Below are positions 1 through 6,200 of a stretch of DNA of 13,003 nt, in pieces. Each line of letters starts with the position of its first letter. Positions within the stretch are counted from its first letter, which is position 1. The translations under genes were made by a program, and so were the position numbers. Where the stretch lies: contig JACCVE010000418.1 in NCBI GenBank assembly GCA_013698285.1, positions 1 to 13,003 on the forward strand, in the 5' to 3' direction. This DNA comes from Chloroflexia bacterium (GTDB lineage: Bacteria > Chloroflexota > Chloroflexia > Thermomicrobiales > UBA6265). The notes below the pieces were generated by a model, which was not told the DNA's origin, ran no database searches, and saw only the letters and a list, made by a program, of their open reading frames with translations.

Positions 1-1
1 C

Positions 2-595
2 AGCGGGCCGTGGCTGTCGGGGCTGTGGCAGTCCCTGCTGATCCTGCCGATGGTCGTCCCGCCGACGATCGCCGCCGTGATGTTCGAGGTGTTGGAGAAC
101 GCCGACTATGGCTCGATTTCCTGGATCCTCTACGGCCTCGGTATCCTGGACAAGACCGAACCGCTCCTCGGCGGCACCGGCCGTTATGCCACCGTCGCGG
201 TCCTCCTGCCGGACATCTGGCAGTGGACCCCCTTCTTCGTCCTGATCCTGCTGGCCGGCCTCAAGGCCCTGCCGACCGAACCCCTGGAGGCCGCCCAGGT
301 CGACGGCGCCTCGGCCTGGCAACGCTTCACCCAAATCATCATGCCGATGCTGCGGCCGATGATCGCGGTGGCGGTCCTGTTCCGCCTGGTCGACCTGATC
401 AAGGTGTTCGACTACATCTACGTCATCACAAACGGCGGACCAGGCACCGACACCGAGGTGATCAGCTACTACGCTTACACCCGCTCCTTCCAGAACATCG
501 AGTGGGGCTACGGCTCGACCCTCGGCCTGGCGATCCTGGTCCTGGCGATCGTGGTCGCCAACATCTATGTCAAGCTTCTCCGGGTCGAATGGTGA
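2..595 (+). CDS. ABC sugar-type transporter permease (MalF-like), 5' truncated
   Basis: The window opens inside this gene; 197 codons plus the stop are visible. It is an inner-membrane subunit of a carbohydrate-type (CUT1) ABC importer. The visible part holds several hydrophobic helices and the cytoplasmic EAA loop, EAAQVDGASAWQRF followed by IIMPMLRP, which docks on the ATPase. After it comes the phrase KVFDYIYVITNGGPGTDTEV, typical of MalF/SmoF/UgpA-type permeases, then a last helix ending in KLLRVEW. The stop overlaps the possible ATG of the next permease by a few bases, so the two are translationally coupled and should form the heterodimeric channel. The substrate cannot be read from the sequence; sugars, polyols or glycerol-phosphate-like compounds are all possible. 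The family is clear, the substrate unknown. Confidence 0.93.
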   Translation, partial: SGPWLSGLWQSLLILPMVVPPTIAAVMFEVLENADYGSISWILYGLGILDKTEPLLGGTGRYATVAVLLPDIWQWTPFFVLILLAGLKALPTEPLEAAQVDGASAWQRFTQIIMPMLRPMIAVAVLFRLVDLIKVFDYIYVITNGGPGTDTEVISYYAYTRSFQNIEWGYGSTLGLAILVLAIVVANIYVKLLRVEW

Positions 596-602
596 GGGAG
601 GA
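596..602 (+). promoter_or_regulatory. Ribosome binding site favouring the TTG start at 610
   Basis: The bases GGGAGGA sit 7 bases before the TTG codon at 610, just after the first permease's stop. The ATG at 589 has no comparable purine-rich site upstream. This supports TTG as the main start, although coupled re-initiation at 589 is also possible. Confidence 0.5.
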
Positions 603-609
603 ACGCGCG

Positions 610-1569
610 TTGGCCGACATCACCGTCGACACGTCGAGCTATCCCTCGGCCGAGCTGTACGAGATCGCGGCCCGCAAGCGGCGGCGGCGGCGGCGCCTGG
701 CCCAGGCCGGCCGCAGCCTGCTGACGGCCGCCGTCGCCCTACTCTTCTTCGCCCCGATCCTGTGGTGGCTGCTGGCTTCGTTCAAGCCGACCACCGAGAT
801 CCTCTCAGCCCGACCATCGCTGATCTTCGAGCCGACCCTGAACTGGTTCCGGGTCGTGATCGGCAACGACGACCCAACCCGGTTCAACGTCGAGCAGACC
901 GGATCGGTCGGCCGCGGCTCCGGCGGCGGCACCTTCTACAGCCTGCCTTACCTCCGTGACAGCTTCGTGATCGCCGGAAGCAGCACTCTGCTCGTCCTGC
1001 TTCTCGCCACGCCGGCGGCCTACGCCCTCTCCCGCTTCCCGATGCGACGCCGCAAGGACATTGCCTTCTGGATCTTGACCCAGCGGATGATGCCGCCCAT
1101 CGTGGCCGCCTTCCCCCTCTTCACGGTGTTCCGTACCCTGGGCTGGATCGACTCCTACCACGGCCTGATTCTCGTTCACACCGCCATCAATGCCCCGCTG
1201 GCAGTGTTGCTCTTGCTCAGTTTCTTCGACGAGGTGCCACGCGACCTCGACGACGCGGCGATGGTCGATGGGGCCAGTCGCTTCGGCGCCTTCTCCCGGA
1301 TCATTCTCGGCTATGTCCGCGGCGGCCTGATGGCGACTGCGGTGCTGGCCTTCATCTTCTCCTGGAACGAGTTCCTCCTGACCCTGGTCTTGACCACCGG
1401 TCAGATCCGGACGGTGCCTGTCGCCTCATCGACCTTCACCACCGCCTTCGCCACCGAGTGGGGCTACCTCGCCGCCCTCGGCACCGCGAGCATCATCCCC
1501 ATCTTCGTCTTCATCCTGCTGGTCCAGCGCCACCTCGTGCGCGGGCTGACCCTCGGCGCCGTGAAATGA
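610..1569 (+). CDS. ABC sugar-type transporter permease (MalG-like)
   Basis: This is the second membrane subunit of the importer, MalG/UgpE-like, 319 residues. A short cytoplasmic N-terminus carries a run of six arginines (about residues 24-29), followed by helix 1 (about 36-56) and five further hydrophobic segments. The motif RMMPPIVAAFPLF, the EAA loop (about residues 214-239, DDAAMVDGASRFGAFSRIIL) and the ending HLVRGLTLGAVK are hallmarks of the family. The TTG at 610 is chosen because a GGGAGGA ribosome site lies 7 bases before it. An ATG at 589, overlapping the stop of the first permease, is the alternative start and would add seven residues. One oddity is that the EAA loop ends LGYVRGG, where relatives usually have LPL and a proline further on. 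No ATPase gene is visible nearby, so it either lies upstream or is shared. Confidence 0.93.
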   Translation: MADITVDTSSYPSAELYEIAARKRRRRRRLAQAGRSLLTAAVALLFFAPILWWLLASFKPTTEILSARPSLIFEPTLNWFRVVIGNDDPTRFNVEQTGSVGRGSGGGTFYSLPYLRDSFVIAGSSTLLVLLLATPAAYALSRFPMRRRKDIAFWILTQRMMPPIVAAFPLFTVFRTLGWIDSYHGLILVHTAINAPLAVLLLLSFFDEVPRDLDDAAMVDGASRFGAFSRIILGYVRGGLMATAVLAFIFSWNEFLLTLVLTTGQIRTVPVASSTFTTAFATEWGYLAALGTASIIPIFVFILLVQRHLVRGLTLGAVK

Positions 1570-1614
1570 CGAAGGGAGGTGAGCCGGGCACGGCTGGGTG
1601 AAGAGACTCTCGAT

Positions 1615-1659
1615 GGCGCCACGCGGCGCCTGACGACCGGCGGCGATCGCCGTTCCGGT
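1615..1659. repeat. Inverted repeats between permease and binding-protein genes
   Basis: GGCGCC-ACGC-GGCGCC (1615-1630) is followed by a 12-base palindrome CGGCGATCGCCG (1641-1652). The palindrome is flanked by ACCGG (1636-1640) and CCGGT (1655-1659), so it can extend into a longer hairpin with a two-base bulge. It lies in the 134-bp gap inside the transporter operon. A folded RNA here could adjust the ratio of binding protein to permease, as in other sugar importer operons, or could be a weak processing or attenuation site. The structure is read directly from the sequence; the role is inferred. Confidence 0.4.
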
Positions 1660-1703
1660 GGCACGCGGGCACGATTGCCTGCGACGACAAGGAGCCTGTT
1701 CCC

Positions 1704-3218
1704 ATGCGCGAGACCAATGACCGGCGCGACAAGCTCGCCATCGCCAAGGCCACGGAGGCCTATCGCCGCGGCGCCATCAGCCGCCGCCAGATGATGAAGG
1801 TCCTCGGCGCCGCCGGCGTCGCCCTCTCCGCCTCGCCCCGCATCGGCCGCGCCGCCAGCCGCCCGAATCCGACCGGCCTCGCCGCCCTCCAGGCCTCCAC
1901 CCCGCCGGCCGAGGTCACGCAGTGGCTGACCGATGTCGGCGGCCAGTTCTCCGGCACCACGATCAAGGTCGTCAGCGAGGAGACCCCCCCCAGCCGGGCA
2001 ATCATCAACCTGCTGCCCGAGCAGTTCGAGGCCGTCACTGGCATTACCGTCGAGTGGGAGGTCGTCCCCCTGGACCAGGTCCTCCAGAAGGTCAGCGTCG
2101 ACGCCGCCGGGGCCCTCGGCGCCAACGACATCTACTACTTCGATCAGGCCTGGGTCGGCCGGTTCATCAACGACACCTTCGACCCCCGGGAGCTGCTGGA
2201 GACGAAGCCCGACCTGGCTTACCCCAACTACGCGATCGACGACTTCCTGGAGCCGCTGGTGACCCACATCGCCAGCTACGACGGCAAGATGATCGGCCTG
2301 CCCTGCGACGTGCCGATCTTCATGTACTTCTACCGCCAGGACATCTACGACACCATGGGGCTGACCCCGGCGACGACCATGCAGCAGTACATGGACAACG
2401 CCAAGGCGATCAATGACGAGATGTCGGCCCAGGGCACCTACGGCACGGTCGGCCAGATGAAGAGCGGTCACTACTCCTTGGAATGCGACATGACCGCCTG
2501 GTTGTGGTCGCACGGCGGCTCGATCTTCAATGCCGACGGCCAGTGCGTCCTCAACGATGAGGCCGCCATCGTCGGCTTAGACTACATGCGGACGCTCCAG
2601 ACCTACATGCCCAGCGCCGTCACCACCTACGACTGGGGCGGACAGTTCACCGCGATCCAGCAGGGTCAGGGCGGCCAGGTCATCACCTGGGGCGAGGACT
2701 TCCCCGGTTGGGATGACCCAGCTAACTCTCAGGTCTCCGGCCTCATGACCCCGGCCCCGCTGCCCGCCGCCGCGAGCCTCCGCACCCCGGAAGAGTGCGG
2801 CTTCGAGGAGTCACCGGAACTGGGACACCAGGGCGGGAGCACCTACTGCCTATCCCGCTACTCCAAGCAGGCCGACGCCGCATGGGTCTTCCTGCAGTGG
2901 GCGACCAGCGCCGAGACGCAGGCCCAAGCCTCGATCATCGGCGGTGGCGCCAGTCCGATGCGCCAGTCGACCTTTGACGACCCGCGCGTCCAGGCCGCGG
3001 CCCAGGTCGGTGCCGCCGGCACCACCCGCCACTTCCCGGAGATGAACAACACCATCATGAACCGGATGGGGACCGAACCGCACCTGCCGCAGTGGCCGGT
3101 GATCGCGACCGACGTGATCGCGGTCGAGCTGGGCAAGCTCACCGCTGGCCAGTACGCCTCGACCCAGGAGGGCGCCGACGAGATCACCCGCCTCGTCAAC
3201 GAGGGCGCCGCCGACTAA
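1704..3218 (+). CDS. Tat-exported ABC carbohydrate-type substrate-binding protein
   Basis: Extracellular solute-binding protein of family 1 (SBP_bac_1 type), 504 residues, which should deliver substrate to the two permeases encoded upstream. The N-terminus carries a twin-arginine signal, SRRQMMK at residues 26-32, then a hydrophobic stretch and a probable cleavage site near GRAA (about residue 50). No lipobox cysteine is seen. The mature part starts a typical alpha/beta fold (TTIKVVSEETPPSRAI, then EQFEAVTGITVEWEVVPLDQ). It has the phrases DIYYFDQAWVGRF, GHYSLECDMTAWLWSHGG, GGGASPMRQSTFDDPRV and MGTEPHLPQWPV, which I associate with a sugar/polyol-type binding-protein subfamily of unsettled substrate. 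AAGGAG (1689-1694) lies 9 bases before the ATG. Unusually, the binding protein is last rather than first in the operon. Confidence 0.92.
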   Translation: MRETNDRRDKLAIAKATEAYRRGAISRRQMMKVLGAAGVALSASPRIGRAASRPNPTGLAALQASTPPAEVTQWLTDVGGQFSGTTIKVVSEETPPSRAIINLLPEQFEAVTGITVEWEVVPLDQVLQKVSVDAAGALGANDIYYFDQAWVGRFINDTFDPRELLETKPDLAYPNYAIDDFLEPLVTHIASYDGKMIGLPCDVPIFMYFYRQDIYDTMGLTPATTMQQYMDNAKAINDEMSAQGTYGTVGQMKSGHYSLECDMTAWLWSHGGSIFNADGQCVLNDEAAIVGLDYMRTLQTYMPSAVTTYDWGGQFTAIQQGQGGQVITWGEDFPGWDDPANSQVSGLMTPAPLPAAASLRTPEECGFEESPELGHQGGSTYCLSRYSKQADAAWVFLQWATSAETQAQASIIGGGASPMRQSTFDDPRVQAAAQVGAAGTTRHFPEMNNTIMNRMGTEPHLPQWPVIATDVIAVELGKLTAGQYASTQEGADEITRLVNEGAAD

Positions 3219-3260
3219 GCTGGCGCCTCGCGTCCCGCGGAACGGGAGACATCGGCCATC

Positions 3261-3279
3261 ACCCGATCACCGATCGGGT
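3261..3279 (+). repeat. Perfect 8-bp stem-loop 3' of the binding-protein gene
   Basis: ACCCGATC and GATCGGGT form a perfect 8-bp stem around the loop ACC, 42 bases after the stop of the substrate-binding protein gene. There is no T-run, so it is not a classical intrinsic terminator. It may protect the 3' end of the transporter mRNA or act together with the stronger hairpin about 60 bases downstream. Confidence 0.5.
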
Positions 3280-3337
3280 CGCCACGCGGCCCCACGTCGC
3301 GGCCCGCCCTCATCCTCACCGCATGTCCCACCAGGTT

Positions 3338-3362
3338 CCCGACCGGCACCGCGCCGGTCGGG
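3338..3362 (+). terminator. GC-rich 10-bp hairpin, possible terminator of the transporter operon
   Basis: CCCGACCGGC (3338-3347) and GCCGGTCGGG (3353-3362) are perfect inverted repeats separated by ACCGC. The stem is very stable and stands between the binding-protein gene and gpsA. No run of T follows, so termination would be of the U-tract-poor kind common in GC-rich genomes, or the hairpin may merely stabilise the RNA. If it terminates, gpsA needs its own promoter; I saw no convincing one in the gap of 279 bases. Confidence 0.45.
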
Positions 3363-3482
3363 TCCCGAGGAGTGATCCGACAGCACCGAACAGGACATCC
3401 CGTCGTCCAGCGACGTTCAGCCAGGGGGCCGCGCGCCGGGCGTCCGTCTCCATCCCGTCGTGGGCTGGCCGCCGCGTCGGCC

Positions 3483-3487
3483 GGAGG
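3483..3487 (+). promoter_or_regulatory. Ribosome binding site fixing the gpsA GTG start
   Basis: GGAGG lies 10 bases before the GTG at 3498. With this start the protein opens with TQVTILGAGDMG, exactly where GpsA proteins normally begin, so an upstream ATG at 3372 is rejected. Confidence 0.7.
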
Positions 3488-3497
3488 CATTCCCAAG

Positions 3498-4526
3498 GTG
3501 ACACAAGTCACGATCCTCGGCGCGGGCGACATGGGCACGGCCCTGGCCACCCCGCTCGCCGCCAACGGCCACCGGGTCCACCTCTGGGGCACCCACCTCG
3601 ACCGGGAGATTATCGCCGTGCTGGACGCGGGCGGCCCCCACCCGCGTCTGGGGACGCCCCTCACGCCGGGAACGACGGTGTTCGGGAACGACCGCGCGGC
3701 TGAGGCCATTTCCGGGTCGGACGTGGTCGTAGTCGCCGTCACGTCCTCGGCCGTCGGGGCGGTGATCGGCAACCTGGCGGCGGACCTGGCCGAAGTCTCG
3801 GCGATGGTCACCGTCGCCAAGGGCTTCGACCGGGACCCGGATGGCGCCATCCTCCTCCTGCCCGGGGTGATCGGCTTGACCTACTCCGGCCCGGTGGTCG
3901 CGGTCGGTGGCCCCTCCAAGGCAAACGAGGTCGCGGCCGGTTTTCCCACCGCCGTGGTCTTCGCCGGCGGGGACCCGAGCGCGGTGGCCACGTGCGCCGC
4001 CGCTTTCGCCACCCCCGCGTACCACGTCGAGCGGTCGGACGACCCGGTCGGGGTCGAGGTCGCGGCGGCGATGAAGAATGCCTACGCCATCGCCCTCGGC
4101 ATCGCCGACGGGCTGGAACGCGCCACCGGCCACCCGCACCACAATCTCAAGGCGGCGCTCTTCCCCCTCGCCGTTCGGGAGATGGGGCTGCTGGCGACCC
4201 ACCTCGGCGGCCGCCGCGACACCGTCGAGGGCCTGGCCGGCACGGGCGATCTCCAGGTGACCATCACCTCAGGCCGCAATCGTCTCCTGGGAGAGAGGAT
4301 CGGCACCGGCGAGCCCGCTCGACAGGCGGCCGCGAGCCTGACTAGGGGCGGCACGACGATCGAGGGTCACGCCGCCGTCGGCTTCGGCCATGAAATCGCC
4401 ACGCTTGCGATCGCCGCCGGTGCCTTGGCGGCGGGTTCCCTACCCTTGCTAGACGCCCTCGCCGCGATCCTCACTGGCGGTGCCCCGCCGCTGCAGACCC
4501 TTTGGGCGGCCATCGCGGGCGAGTGA
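3498..4526 (+). CDS. gpsA: NAD(P)-dependent glycerol-3-phosphate dehydrogenase
   Basis: Cytoplasmic enzyme interconverting dihydroxyacetone phosphate and sn-glycerol 3-phosphate with NAD(P)H, the entry step to phospholipid synthesis. The 342-residue length is normal. The N-terminal Rossmann motif is GAGDMG (residues 8-13; many relatives have tryptophan where methionine stands). Then come VAKG with Lys108, the signature GPSKANEVAAG, MKNAYAI with the expected catalytic Lys193, LAGTGDL, and SGRNR (about 259-263), which in the family contacts the phosphate. TIEGHAAVGFGHEIA matches the conserved C-terminal helix region. The GTG at 3498 is chosen because GGAGG (3483-3487) lies 10 bases upstream and the protein then begins right at the first Rossmann strand; an in-frame extension back to 3372 has no homologous look. 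It follows the ABC importer but is separated by two hairpins, so co-transcription is uncertain. Confidence 0.96.
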   Translation: MTQVTILGAGDMGTALATPLAANGHRVHLWGTHLDREIIAVLDAGGPHPRLGTPLTPGTTVFGNDRAAEAISGSDVVVVAVTSSAVGAVIGNLAADLAEVSAMVTVAKGFDRDPDGAILLLPGVIGLTYSGPVVAVGGPSKANEVAAGFPTAVVFAGGDPSAVATCAAAFATPAYHVERSDDPVGVEVAAAMKNAYAIALGIADGLERATGHPHHNLKAALFPLAVREMGLLATHLGGRRDTVEGLAGTGDLQVTITSGRNRLLGERIGTGEPARQAAASLTRGGTTIEGHAAVGFGHEIATLAIAAGALAAGSLPLLDALAAILTGGAPPLQTLWAAIAGE

Positions 4527-4751
4527 CCTCGCCGCGAGGCATCGGTCCGGCGATCACGACAGGACCGCGACGGCCAGTGGCCCCGGATCGACCCCCGGAC
4601 GGTCCAGTGGTCAAGTCTCTAGCCCCCCCGGCGGCTCGTCACTGCCCGTCCCAAGTCCCCTCGTCGCACGCGCCACCGCTCCCCAGGCCGGGCAACTGTC
4701 AGCGACCAATGGCGCCACAAGCGTGAGATGGAACCCCGGCTGAGCGCCAGG

Positions 4752-5912
4752 TCAGGACCGGTCGTCCCCCCGCTCGATCAACCAGGGGAACGTCGCCGAC
4801 GGCTTGTCGCCCGCGTCGTCGCCGTCAGTGCCCGGGTCACCCGCGCCGGGCGGGTTCGGATCATCCTCAGGTCCTGGCTCGCCGGTCGCCGTCCCCCGGC
4901 GCAGCCATTCCGAGATGACCTCCTCGCCCGGTCTCGACGACGGTCGCGTCAGGTTCGGGGTTGGACGATCGGGCGGGCGAGCCGGTCCGTCTGGCACTGG
5001 TCCAGACCGGTATGGGGATGTTCCGGGCCGGCTGGGCACCGCCGGCCGGTCCGGGGCCTGCCAAGGTCGCGACGGAGGTCCCGCATCGACGAGGCCGGTC
5101 CGCGGCGGCCCTGGCTCTGACCATTCGTCGCCTGGTGGGCGGCGTGGTTCCACTCCGGATGGCCGGTGAGGGTCGGGTGCGCCGCCCGCGTCCCCGCGCT
5201 TCTCGGGCGATTCACGAGCCAGCACGGGCCGGAAGGCCGACCAGTCTGGCCGCTCCTCGGGCCGGGGCTCCACCTTGCCCCGGTCGGCGGAATGCGGCAG
5301 GCGCGGCGGGAGGGCCGATCGCCCCGCCACCCCGCGTTGATCCCCCGCGGCATCACGCTCCGGCGAATCTCCCCACCCGACCGGCCGGGCCGCCCCATAC
5401 CAGAACAGCCCGGCGACGATCGTCAGTCCCAGCGTCATCGCCGACCCCGCCAGCAGCCAATCGCTATGCCGCATCAGGACGGTGGTGACCGGGCCGAGGC
5501 CGTCGAGCCGGGCCTCATCGCCGTCGAGTGGATAGCGCCAGACGTAGGTCAAGGACCACCCGACCAACGAGGCCCCATTCAACCCCGCCAGGACGCCCCC
5601 GGCCAGGCGGGCCGCCACCGGCTGGAATCCTCTCCTGACGATCACCGCCGCCCCGGCATAGCCGACCAGTGCCGCCCACGACCACAGCAGGGTCACGGCG
5701 ACGACTGCCGCCCCGGTCCCGTCGTCGAGGCCCACCGCACCGGACGCGGCACTCCCCCATCCCATCGCGAAGGTTTCCGCCATGGCGAGACCCAGGCCGA
5801 TCCCCGCCGTGACGCAGGCTTCCCGCGCCCCTCCCCGCCAGACGCCGAGGGGGACGAAGCAGGCGACGATCGCCAGCAGCAAGAGGTCGAAGACGAGAGC
5901 GGCCGGGGTCAT
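4752..5912 (-). CDS. CvpA-like membrane protein with long proline-rich disordered tail
   Basis: A 386-residue protein. The first 175 residues hold about five hydrophobic segments (near 3-23, 31-50, 68-92, 104-124 and 152-172). The pattern LLLLAIVACFVPLGVWRGG then REACVTAGIGLGLAMAE, with GGVLAGLNGASLVGWSL later, resembles the CvpA family, which is linked in enterobacteria to colicin V production and envelope homeostasis. Residues from about 180 onward are a low-complexity Pro/Arg/Gly/Asp tail, presumably disordered, interrupted near the end by two short folded-looking stretches, EEVISEWLRRG and ATFPWLIERGDD. I chose the ATG at 5912 because AGGAG ends 3 bases before it (close but usable) and the first helix follows at once. 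A GTG at 5942 lacks a ribosome site. The gene is convergent with gpsA and divergent from the PHP gene. The CvpA assignment is from pattern only. Confidence 0.75.
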   Translation of the reverse strand: MTPAALVFDLLLLAIVACFVPLGVWRGGAREACVTAGIGLGLAMAETFAMGWGSAASGAVGLDDGTGAAVVAVTLLWSWAALVGYAGAAVIVRRGFQPVAARLAGGVLAGLNGASLVGWSLTYVWRYPLDGDEARLDGLGPVTTVLMRHSDWLLAGSAMTLGLTIVAGLFWYGAARPVGWGDSPERDAAGDQRGVAGRSALPPRLPHSADRGKVEPRPEERPDWSAFRPVLARESPEKRGDAGGAPDPHRPSGVEPRRPPGDEWSEPGPPRTGLVDAGPPSRPWQAPDRPAVPSRPGTSPYRSGPVPDGPARPPDRPTPNLTRPSSRPGEEVISEWLRRGTATGEPGPEDDPNPPGAGDPGTDGDDAGDKPSATFPWLIERGDDRS

Positions 5913-6060
5913 AGGCTCCTGCCGGACGAGGCCCGCGGGCACCGGGTGGACACATCGACGCGCCGGGGAATCGGCCCCTCTCGGTCCGGCTTACCCGGCG
6001 GACCACTCGGGTCACCAACTCACGGGCCGCAAGCGCCATACCGCCCACCGGGGGCGGAGC

Positions 6061-6088
6061 GTGACCGGGCGACGATCCGTGGTATCAT
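6061..6088 (+). promoter_or_regulatory. Candidate promoter of the PHP-AlbA_2 gene
   Basis: GTGACC (6061-6066), a 16-base spacer and TATCAT (6083-6088) resemble a housekeeping sigma promoter. The -10 lies in the only AT-rich patch of the divergent gap. Transcription would start near 6095, which rules out the in-frame ATG at 6090 and leaves a leader of about 105 bases before the GTG at 6201. Confidence 0.45.
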
Positions 6089-6183
6089 TATGTCAGCTTC
6101 AATTCGTTACGGCGACGCCCGACGCGTCTTGCCTGGCATCCCAGCCGGCCCGTCGATCCCGTTCGCCCGCCGTTTTCCCATCG

Positions 6184-6189
6184 AGAGGA
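6184..6189 (+). promoter_or_regulatory. Ribosome binding site favouring the GTG start at 6201
   Basis: AGAGGA lies 11 bases before the GTG at 6201. The other in-frame candidates are weaker: the ATG at 6090 sits on the presumed promoter and the ATG at 6285 has no purine-rich site upstream. Confidence 0.55.
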
Positions 6190-6200
6190 CACCCCACCAC

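Noticed and set aside
679..693. CGG triplet run in the second permease gene
   Set aside because: It encodes part of an arginine cluster before the first membrane helix, which fits the positive-inside rule. It is too short to call a repeat element.
4527..4751. Possible tRNA or terminator in the convergent gap between gpsA and the CvpA-like gene
   Set aside because: No T-loop or acceptor pattern was found. Only weak repeats occur: GGACCG at 4562-4567 could pair with CGGTCC at 4543-4548 or at 4600-4605, with stems of six bases and long loops.
5166..6200. N-terminal extension of the PHP gene frame back over the CvpA-like gene
   Set aside because: The extension lies antisense to a membrane protein with clear helices, crosses the candidate promoter, and has low-complexity Arg/Pro sequence. 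The GTG at 6201 has a ribosome site.
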